Assembly: GCA_023229605.1 (NCBI GenBank)
Contig: JALNYY010000002.1
Span: forward strand, 1-64,000
DNA length: 64,000 bases
DNA from: Methylobacter sp.
GTDB taxonomy: Bacteria; Pseudomonadota; Gammaproteobacteria; Methylococcales; Methylomonadaceae
Direction of reading: 5' to 3'
The notes below the pieces were generated by a model. It was not told the DNA's origin. It did not search any database and worked only from the letters and a program-made list of their open reading frames with translations. The number at the start of each line of letters is the position of its first letter. The stretch's first letter is position 1. Shown here one piece after another: positions 58,294 through 64,000 of the stretch. Made by a program: the position numbers and the translations under genes.

Positions 58294-58935
58294 ATGCGAC
58301 ATCAACCGCACACTGGGGATTTTTACTCGTTAACTCAAATAATTCGCGATCATCTGCAATCCATGCAACGCGATACCGGGATAACAATGAACACATTTGT
58401 TTCCAATGTGCGCCAGCATTATGAGGAAACATGCCGGACAAATTCCCGTTTCGTCGAATGGAGTAATTATTCCGATCCATATATTCGAATGACCCGCGAT
58501 GCCGAAAAGTTCACCCGCTGGCTGGGTGATGATGTTTTAAAGCAGCTCCCGATTGATATTTTTGAATCCATCATTGCCGCATTCCCGCTTGATCGACGTT
58601 TCCGCCTGCAAATAGAGCTGGCAGCACGTCAAGGGATGCTGGTTATCCCTATGCCTACAGGCAACTCATGCGATGAAAGCCTTTTCTTGGGCAAACTCGC
58701 TAAAGAAACTGGAGAGGCCATTATTGCCATAGCCCCATTGCTGGAAGATGGCGCAATTGACAAAAGGGATAAGGACAAGGCCACTAAAGCCATAGCCGAG
58801 CTTAACGAAGCCATTGCCGTTATGGCGGCGATGAAGGCATTGATTGAGCATAAGGCGCTTGATAAGCATTCAATTACGGTTTTCGGTGTTGATCTTTTAA
58901 ACACCTATAAAAAAGACTCTACAAAAATCGATTAG
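58294..58935 (+). CDS. phage regulatory protein, possibly CII/YmfL-like
   Basis: A 213-residue protein, start taken at ATG 58294 (MRHQPHTGDFYSLTQIIRDH) after AGGGG; an upstream extension would run through the terminator. The helical N-terminal part and long helical C-terminal part (AKETGEAIIAIAPLLEDGAI) recall the phage regulatory CII-type family of non-enteric phages. It is in the cII position, right of cro. The assignment is weak. Confidence 0.45.
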   Translation: MRHQPHTGDFYSLTQIIRDHLQSMQRDTGITMNTFVSNVRQHYEETCRTNSRFVEWSNYSDPYIRMTRDAEKFTRWLGDDVLKQLPIDIFESIIAAFPLDRRFRLQIELAARQGMLVIPMPTGNSCDESLFLGKLAKETGEAIIAIAPLLEDGAIDKRDKDKATKAIAELNEAIAVMAAMKALIEHKALDKHSITVFGVDLLNTYKKDSTKID

Positions 58936-59363
58936 TGGTAATCAGCGTGCCTAAGTCAAAAGTTGAGCAGTGGTTAATAGATCATTCCGATACGTCTTGC
59001 AATTACCATGATCTGGTTGCCCGGATCAAGTCCGGCGAACAGGTTGAGTGCGTTGTTGAAAATGACAACAGAACAACTGTTCTTGCTCTTGCAGAGTACC
59101 GTAAAACAGGATGGGGTGGTTTATTCAAAATATCACTACCATTTAGTGATGCCTTATCGATCGCCGATGAAATGGATTTCATAGCCTACTGCGATGAAAG
59201 AAACCTGATATTTGAAAAGCAAGATTTTCTTAAAAGCACTCGTAAGCTGCTTGAGATAGCCAAAAATACTGCCGAATTTCAGGCGATTATGTTGCCGTTA
59301 AATACGCCGCAGGACGTTGATGCGTTATTGACGATTATGGATAGGGCGAATGAGTCAGTTTAG
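58935..59363 (+). CDS. hypothetical phage protein, 142 residues
   Basis: It starts at GTG 58935, overlapping the previous stop, and its end overlaps the next gene by 14 bases. It has VISVPKSKVEQWLIDHSDTS and a helical end (LNTPQDVDALLTIMDRANES). No family is recognised. Confidence 0.55.
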   Translation: MVISVPKSKVEQWLIDHSDTSCNYHDLVARIKSGEQVECVVENDNRTTVLALAEYRKTGWGGLFKISLPFSDALSIADEMDFIAYCDERNLIFEKQDFLKSTRKLLEIAKNTAEFQAIMLPLNTPQDVDALLTIMDRANESV

Positions 59364-60384
59364 TTTGCCTGATTTGAGTATTGGCGGTGTTGATCTATTG
59401 AGATCCGCTAATACACAAAATGTTCTTTCGTTCTCTGGTGGAAAAGACTCGGTAGCTATGTATTTACTGGCTATGGAAAACGACATCGATTTTTTACCGG
59501 TTTGCGCTGATACCGGCAATGAGCATGAGATTACGATGGATTATGTGCGTGATTTTCATAGGCATACCGGTGGGCCTGAAGTAAGAATTATTAAAGCTGA
59601 TTTTTCTGGTGATTTTGCACATAGAAGAATGTTTATTGCGAATGATCGCCGTGTAAAAAAACAGCGAGTGGTTAAACGTAATGAAGATGGCAGCATAAAA
59701 AACGGTTCAGTAAAACCGGTCAGGTTTACTAATAAGCAAAAGCGCCGGATGCTGGAAAACCTACATCCTTCTGGCAATCCTTTTTTAGATTTGATGATGA
59801 TTAAAGGGCGATTCGCATCGACAAAAGCAGCATTTTGTACAGAGAGGCTAAAGAGGGATCCGATAATCGAGCAAGTTTATTTCCCATTTATCGATGCTGG
59901 AAAAATTGTTGTGTCCTGGCAAGGCGTTCGCGCTGAGGAATCTCCAAGACGAGCTAAATACCCAATCTATGATTCGCCTGGTGGGGGAGTTTGGAACTAT
60001 AGGCCAATTCATCAATTAACGTCTACTGACGTTTTTTCGATCGCAAAACGGCACGGCATCGAACCAAACCCGCTATACAAGATGGGTATGGGTAGAGTTG
60101 GGTGCATGCCGTGCGTGAATTGCAAAAAGGATGAGCTTAGTGAAATTGCGCTACGTTTTCCTGAGCATATCGAACGCATAGCCGAATGGGAATGGATAGT
60201 TTCATTATGTGGAAGAAACAACAATGCGACGTTTTTTCATGCCTCAAAAACTGGCGGGTCGATTACAGGGATTAATGGCGTTGCTGAATGGAGCCGGACT
60301 GGTAAAGGAGGGCGTACATTTGATCTATTCAAAGATACCGCTGATTCCGCGTCTTGTTCTAGCGCTTACGGGTTATGTGATTAA
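59350..60384 (+). CDS. PAPS reductase / DndC-like PP-loop protein (phage)
   Basis: A 344-residue protein with the PP-loop VLSFSGGKDSVAMYLL (residues 24-39) and PVCADTGNEHEITMDYV. Cysteines lie in AAFCTERLKRDP, GRVGCMPCVNCKKDE and the end SCSSAYGLCD, which could hold an iron-sulfur cluster. Relatives reduce PAPS or, as DndC, help place sulfur in the DNA backbone. No dndBDE genes are seen here. Phage copies of this family are known but their substrate is not. Confidence 0.75.
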   Translation: MSQFSLPDLSIGGVDLLRSANTQNVLSFSGGKDSVAMYLLAMENDIDFLPVCADTGNEHEITMDYVRDFHRHTGGPEVRIIKADFSGDFAHRRMFIANDRRVKKQRVVKRNEDGSIKNGSVKPVRFTNKQKRRMLENLHPSGNPFLDLMMIKGRFASTKAAFCTERLKRDPIIEQVYFPFIDAGKIVVSWQGVRAEESPRRAKYPIYDSPGGGVWNYRPIHQLTSTDVFSIAKRHGIEPNPLYKMGMGRVGCMPCVNCKKDELSEIALRFPEHIERIAEWEWIVSLCGRNNNATFFHASKTGGSITGINGVAEWSRTGKGGRTFDLFKDTADSASCSSAYGLCD

Positions 60385-60613
60385 CAAAGTCACTTGCTCA
60401 ATATGTCGGCATTTGATACCGCCGCCTGCGCAGTTTAGACGGGACAGTATGGCTGGGTGTCAGGTATGGGAGGATTGGCTTGATAAGTTTCCGCTTCGCC
60501 GACCTAAGCCATCTGATTACGATAGAAACTTTGCCAAGCTTGGCAACAAGGTCTGGTGGCCTAATGTTGAGCGGTATTGCCAGAAATTTGAACCTAAAAT
60601 TGGAGCTGGTTGA
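60377..60613 (+). CDS. hypothetical phage zinc-finger-like protein
   Basis: A 78-residue protein, start taken at GTG 60377, which overlaps the previous stop. CSICRHLIPPPAQFRRDSMA and later Cys in GCQVWEDW and ERYCQKFEP suggest metal binding. A longer upstream frame overlaps the PAPS-reductase gene heavily and is less likely. Function unknown. Confidence 0.55.
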   Translation: MINKVTCSICRHLIPPPAQFRRDSMAGCQVWEDWLDKFPLRRPKPSDYDRNFAKLGNKVWWPNVERYCQKFEPKIGAG

Positions 60614-60706
60614 GTGAAAAATAAGGCCAAAGAGAAAATGACCGAAGGCACCGGACGGTTAATGAAAGTTTTTCCTGTTGACCAGGTTTTTAAGCAAGCA
60701 GTTTAA
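60614..60706 (+). CDS. small phage frame, 30 residues
   Basis: GTG 60614 directly abuts the previous stop and opens MKNKAKEKMTEGTGRLMKVF. It is basic and short. The overlap-like spacing supports translation weakly. Confidence 0.3.
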   Translation: MKNKAKEKMTEGTGRLMKVFPVDQVFKQAV

Positions 60707-60713
60707 AAAAGCA

Positions 60714-60846
60714 GTTATCCGGTATTTCCGGATAACTCAAACGATTAACAGTTTTCAGTTGCTCGAAATTTTAGAGCAACTGATTTAAACCAGTTGTTGC
60801 GTAGATAGGGGGCACCCGAAAGCATGTTTCCGACCGTGTTTCTACG
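60714..60846 (+). ncRNA. structured intergenic RNA segment (three hairpins)
   Basis: GTTATCCGG/CCGGATAAC (60714-60736), CAGTTGCTC/GAGCAACTG (60756-60782) and an outer GCGTAGA/TCTACGC pair enclosing 60806-60839. No gene lies between 60707 and 60880. This may be a leader or small RNA; the strand is that of the operon. Confidence 0.35.
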
Positions 60847-60880
60847 CTCATTATTTTGTCGGGTTATATCGGAGTGACAA

Positions 60881-61891
60881 ATGCCGCAAATTAAAAGAAC
60901 AGGTAAGGTTTCATTCGGCGACGCCAGTATTAGCGTATTTGAAGACCCAGAGTGTCAGGTTTCGTTGGTGTTTTTACGCATCGTTCAACAGCTCAATCGG
61001 CTGGGTTGGAAGTGCGCAGTACCAGAGGACATGATCGAGAAATACGGCATTAATTTTGCGCGTAGCTATCGTCACTGTCAAAAAGGAGATCTAAAAGCCG
61101 ATTTGGAACTGTCTAGTCGCTGCATTGAATTCAATATGTTTCAGAACGTCAATGCACCCGACAGACCAGACCATGGAGGGCGCTACCAGGACAACAAAGA
61201 ATTTCACATGCCTTACTTGATGCTCCTAGAAATGGAGCGCACTCGTCGAAGAATACGTGATTATTTATGCGCGGTATTTTCAGGCTATGAGTTCGATACG
61301 AAGCACCGAGGCATCTACCTCAAGCCGCTTGCCAAAACCGCAATAGAGTGCATCCAGTCCCAATACGCCGAAAGCTGTCACTTCAAAGGCGATCTTACCC
61401 AGTACGAAATTCAAGATTACAACCGCAAGTCGACGGCAGACGGTGGAATGCTGAATCACGGTCAACGTGTTTGGTTCTTCGATTATCACGGCAGGGCAAG
61501 TACCGGAATAGCCTATTACAACATTAACAACATGTGGTGGGTTATAACTGGAAAGTACGACTACACCAACGAAGCAAGCCATAAACTGTTCACAGCGCCG
61601 CCAGATAACATTCGTATCAAGCGCAATTCAAGCCAGCGCAGAAAGCGCCTTGAATCAGAGCTGTCAAAAGCAATTAAAGCTATGAACTTCGAGAGATCCG
61701 CAATACTGCGCGACATAATTTTTCCAAAAGGCGAATTGTTTGTGGTGTGGCATACAGAGCATGGCGCTTATCACAAGTGCGGGTTCTGCGGTTACACCAA
61801 CAATGTCATTGATGCTGGTAAATTTACCGCCAAAGAAGCTAAAGGTTGGGATAAAGCGCCAAATGAAGTTAGAAGGGTTGAGGAGGCTTAA
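60881..61891 (+). CDS. hypothetical phage protein with UVR-like helical motif
   Basis: A 336-residue protein beginning MPQIKRTGKVSFGDASISVF. Middle part rich in aromatic and basic residues; KAIKAMNFERSAILRDIIFP resembles the UvrB/UvrC interaction helix. The end has HKCGFCGYTNNVIDAGKF, a possible zinc knuckle. It may bind DNA or repair proteins; the family is not recognised. Confidence 0.5.
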   Translation: MPQIKRTGKVSFGDASISVFEDPECQVSLVFLRIVQQLNRLGWKCAVPEDMIEKYGINFARSYRHCQKGDLKADLELSSRCIEFNMFQNVNAPDRPDHGGRYQDNKEFHMPYLMLLEMERTRRRIRDYLCAVFSGYEFDTKHRGIYLKPLAKTAIECIQSQYAESCHFKGDLTQYEIQDYNRKSTADGGMLNHGQRVWFFDYHGRASTGIAYYNINNMWWVITGKYDYTNEASHKLFTAPPDNIRIKRNSSQRRKRLESELSKAIKAMNFERSAILRDIIFPKGELFVVWHTEHGAYHKCGFCGYTNNVIDAGKFTAKEAKGWDKAPNEVRRVEEA

Positions 61892-61893
61892 CT

Positions 61894-61980
61894 ATGCGTA
61901 AATCATGGAAGGTTTTAACGGAAGATAAATTATTTATTCCCGGAAATTCCGGGAACTTCAAAGCAGTTAATAAGGATTAA
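61894..61980 (+). CDS. small phage frame, 28 residues
   Basis: ATG 61894, two bases after the previous stop, gives MRKSWKVLTEDKLFIPGNSG and a short tail. It contains the near-perfect palindrome TTCCCGGAAATTCCGGGAA (61937-61955), so the region may matter as DNA rather than protein. Confidence 0.3.
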   Translation: MRKSWKVLTEDKLFIPGNSGNFKAVNKD

Positions 61981-61982
61981 TC

Positions 61983-62873
61983 GTGGCTTCCGGGAGAATC
62001 TTAAAAACTCAGATCAGTTTGAGCGAGCAAGTCAACGATTTGTCGTTACATGCAGCTCTACTGTTTACTTGGATGATTCCACACGCCGATGATTTTGGCC
62101 GGATGGTTGGAAATGCGAGAAAGGTTAAGGCATTGGTTGTGCCGATGCGTGATGACTTCACATCAGTCAAGGTTGATGAGTGTCTTAATGAGATAGCAGA
62201 TATGCATCTTATTGAAAGATATGATGTTAATGGTGAGTTTTTCTTGAAGTTTCCAGAGTGGGAGAGTCATCAATCAGGGCTGCATAAGAGAACAAAATCA
62301 AAACTTCCTGCACCTACAGAAACGGAAATTCCGGGAAATTCCGGGAAATTCTCGGTAGAACAGAACAGAACAGAACTAGAAACAGAAACAGAAATTACTA
62401 CTGTACTACCAGTGGACGAAAAAAAAATTGATCCGCCGGTATCGGGAATGTTTTGGGTAACGTTTTTTGTAAATGAAAAGGGATTCCGGCTCCACGAGGC
62501 GCAAACAGCAACAACGGTGCCAATGTTTGTTGACTGGGCACAGCGTGGCGTGACATACGAAGACGTTGAGCTGGCAATGATTGCGGCACACAACAAGCTG
62601 GGAGGTGGGAGGCCAAACAATCCCACGTATTATCGAAATTTTGTTGATTCGGTGATGCTTGAAAAACAAAAAAGCCAGCTTCTGCACCTGCCCGGTCGAA
62701 CTGGCTTTCAGGAAAACTTAAGGGGTAATTATGCCACAAAAACAAACAGTAGCAAAACCAACACTGGGGTTAGTGGGAAGCCATCACTCGCAGACCAAGC
62801 AAGCCAAGGCGTTAATCGACTCAGAGAACGAAAGGAACGTGAGCGTAAAGAGCAAGATTCCGTTATCAACTGA
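61983..62873 (+). CDS. phage replication initiator (O-like, winged-helix N-terminus)
   Basis: A 296-residue protein starting at GTG 61983. The N-terminal half (ISLSEQVNDLSLHAALLFTW, then GRMVGNARKVKALVVPMRDD) is the winged-helix domain of phage replisome organisers. A polar linker (residues about 108-145) is encoded by the candidate origin iterons. The C-terminal half is basic. It would bind the origin and recruit the host helicase, as lambda O does with P. Confidence 0.7.
   Translation: MASGRILKTQISLSEQVNDLSLHAALLFTWMIPHADDFGRMVGNARKVKALVVPMRDDFTSVKVDECLNEIADMHLIERYDVNGEFFLKFPEWESHQSGLHKRTKSKLPAPTETEIPGNSGKFSVEQNRTELETETEITTVLPVDEKKIDPPVSGMFWVTFFVNEKGFRLHEAQTATTVPMFVDWAQRGVTYEDVELAMIAAHNKLGGGRPNNPTYYRNFVDSVMLEKQKSQLLHLPGRTGFQENLRGNYATKTNSSKTNTGVSGKPSLADQASQGVNRLRERKERERKEQDSVIN
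62323..62400. other. candidate phage replication origin (iterons plus purine-rich tract)
   Basis: Three adjacent 9-10-bp copies of (G/C)GGAAATTCC at 62323-62351, then a strand-biased repeat of AGAAC/AGAAAC (62356-62394). Lambda's origin also lies inside gene O as iterons beside a purine-biased AT-rich segment. A related palindrome lies at 61937-61955. Confidence 0.55.
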
Positions 62874-63387
62874 GCCGCTGGACGAAGAACTGATAGCGCT
62901 GATATGGCGCCGAATGATAATTCTGTATGACAACAAATTTACATCAAAACTGGGTTTTGGTGTCAATCCAGACGGGTTCTTAACCGAGGCGGCGACTGTC
63001 TGGAGTGAGGAACTGTCAGACGTTACATTGACAGACTTGCAGTACGGATTTTCACAGTTGAGGTCGGCTTACCCGGAGTGGCCACCGTCTGTTTTAGAAT
63101 TTAGAAAACTGTGCCTTTCAAAAACCATGTCTGACGTGCCTACGCTAGACGAGGTTGTTTCTATCTTGGTGACGGCGTCGATTCGCACGGGTTCTTTGGC
63201 GAATCGTTACAAGCATCCTCTGGCTTTGGCTGTATCGCAGTCAGTTGAAATGTTTTCTGTCAGGACTGCAAATGCTGCGGGAGCGAAGGCCATCATTAAG
63301 CCCGTGTATGAAAAATTGTTGATAGTCGGGTGGGATGGATTTCCAGATGCCCCAGAACATCAACGGGCAATTGGTGTGCAGGCGTGA
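62731..63387 (+). CDS. phage replication protein, P-like (helicase loader candidate)
   Basis: A 218-residue protein starting at ATG 62731 after AAGGGG; it overlaps the O-like gene by 143 bases in another frame. TEAATVWSEELSDVTLTDLQ and AYPEWPPSVLEFRKLC are like lambda P-type/helicase-loader proteins that follow an O-like gene. The tyrosine-rich C-terminus is conserved in form only. Function is inferred from position. Confidence 0.55.
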   Translation: MPQKQTVAKPTLGLVGSHHSQTKQAKALIDSENERNVSVKSKIPLSTEPLDEELIALIWRRMIILYDNKFTSKLGFGVNPDGFLTEAATVWSEELSDVTLTDLQYGFSQLRSAYPEWPPSVLEFRKLCLSKTMSDVPTLDEVVSILVTASIRTGSLANRYKHPLALAVSQSVEMFSVRTANAAGAKAIIKPVYEKLLIVGWDGFPDAPEHQRAIGVQA

Positions 63388-63539
63388 GGTATTTATCTCT
63401 GTTTAGCGGTATCGAGGCCGCAACAATGGCCTGGCACGAGTTAGGTTGGACTGCTGTTGCATTCAGCGAAATAGAGCCGTTCCCGTGCGCGGTTCTTGCG
63501 CATCACTACCCGGAAGTTCCGAATCTTGGCTTATGGTGA
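63384..63539 (+). pseudogene. truncated C5 DNA cytosine methyltransferase (N-terminus only)
   Basis: GTG 63384 overlaps the previous stop and opens a frame with LSLFSGIEAATMAWHELGWT and SEIEPFPCAVLAHHYPEVPN, the SAM-binding motif I and following strand of Dcm-type enzymes. It stops after PNLGLW, 51 residues in, where intact relatives continue GDM and carry the catalytic PC motif. No continuation follows; an Arr-like gene begins 19 bases later. It cannot methylate DNA. Confidence 0.8.
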
Positions 63540-63558
63540 TAGTGGTTATTACTGAGTT

Positions 63559-63903
63559 ATGAAAAAAAAATATTACCACGGCGGACAGCCGGGCAGACAA
63601 AAAGGCGCATTCATTCTTCCGCCAACTGTGACCCATCAGAAATCATGCTCTGATTTTGGAGCTGAAGATATTCACCGGCGCGACAGGGTTTATTTGACTA
63701 CCGACATTAACGCGGCATTGATGTTTTCATCCGGTTGTAAAAATGGCGTTATCTATGAATGCGAACCGGTTGGCGAGATTGAAGATGATCCGGACTGCAA
63801 TCGCCCTGGACTTTCTTTTCAGTGTGAAAAAGCCAAGGTGCTTAGGCTTATAAAGCCCAGTAAAAATGCTGTGCAAATAACAAGAATGGTGTTGGCGATC
63901 TGA
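63559..63903 (+). CDS. Arr-like ADP-ribosyltransferase (phage)
   Basis: A 114-residue protein with the pattern of rifampin ADP-ribosyltransferase Arr: YYHGG (His7), DRVYLTTDINAAL (Tyr45) and GEIEDDPDCNRPG (Asp76/77), the three catalytic positions of the family. It is near the length of Arr (about 140). Arr enzymes add ADP-ribose from NAD to rifampicin; phage relatives may modify host proteins or nucleic acids. It directly follows the broken methyltransferase. Confidence 0.75.
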   Translation: MKKKYYHGGQPGRQKGAFILPPTVTHQKSCSDFGAEDIHRRDRVYLTTDINAALMFSSGCKNGVIYECEPVGEIEDDPDCNRPGLSFQCEKAKVLRLIKPSKNAVQITRMVLAI

Positions 63904-63904
63904 T

Positions 63905-64000
63905 ATGACCACACTCTACCTGATAAAGCTTTACGACTCTTTTCGCCCAGCCGACCAAGCCAGTCTGGAGGCAATGGAGGCAATGAAGCCTGGGCAGACT
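63905..64000 (+). CDS. DUF1367-like phage protein, N-terminus only
   Basis: ATG 63905 follows the Arr-like stop by one base. The 32 visible residues (MTTLYLIKLYDSFRPADQAS onward, ending GQT) fit the start of DUF1367 proteins, which open with a strand and PADxxxxExLxxIKxGxxV. The gene runs off the window. Confidence 0.45.
   Translation, partial: MTTLYLIKLYDSFRPADQASLEAMEAMKPGQT

Overview
The window looks like about 44 kb of gammaproteobacterial chromosome followed by about 20 kb of a lambda-like prophage that runs off the right edge. The gene order pilMNOPQ-aroK-aroB-damX-hemE, with mrcA divergent from pilM, is the classical gammaproteobacterial one. The many dispersed short repeats and the LEPR-XLL/DUF4347 giant surface protein with DUF6916 and tail-collar neighbours suggest a Methylococcales-type methanotroph. 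That last point is an impression; no methane-oxidation gene lies in the window.

Left accessory region (1-25754). It opens with the edge of a PAS/chemotaxis gene, a broken GGDEF gene, an orphan alpha-oxoamine synthase, a glycine-zipper lipoprotein, a decayed umuC remnant and a cold-shock gene with its own promoter and terminator. From 3765 to 25754 there may be one cell-surface locus: DUF6916 protein, acetyltransferase, Asp/Asn beta-hydroxylase-like oxygenase, tail-collar (MdpB-like) protein, two sulfotransferase-like proteins, then a 3439-residue repetitive DUF4347 protein. A TolC-like lipoprotein, an HlyD-like adaptor, a GAF-like/HlyD fusion and an M50 (site-2-protease) membrane protein fused to an HlyD-like domain follow it. 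There is no ABC ATPase in the cluster, so it looks like a type-I-like export machine with an M50 protein in the inner-membrane position.

Core region (25994-44204): secA; mrcA (PBP1A); the type IV pilus assembly operon pilMNOPQ; the shikimate genes aroK and aroB; damX (SPOR cell-division protein); hemE; a DUF411 copper-type protein; glucokinase; alanine dehydrogenase; and tRNA-Thr(CGU). PilP carries an in-frame triplicated 51-bp repeat in its signal-peptide region. Related 33-bp cores are read in other frames or on the other strand inside the hlyD-like gene and damX.

Prophage (44205-64000, right end outside the window). It abuts tRNA-Thr. The leftward arm carries an Xis/AlpA-like protein, several small genes, a RecE-like nuclease with a possible annealing partner, a DUF1351 protein, a methyltransferase, RdgC and a remarkable pentanucleotide array. 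The immunity region has lambda logic: OL/PL - RexB-like - RexA-like - LexA-type repressor - OR/PR - Cro. Identical operators occur at both ends. The rightward arm has a CAU-anticodon tRNA, a possible CII-like regulator, a PAPS-reductase-like protein, an O-like replication protein with candidate origin iterons inside its gene, a P-like protein, a truncated C5 DNA methyltransferase, an Arr-like ADP-ribosyltransferase and the start of a DUF1367-like gene. No integrase is seen next to the tRNA.
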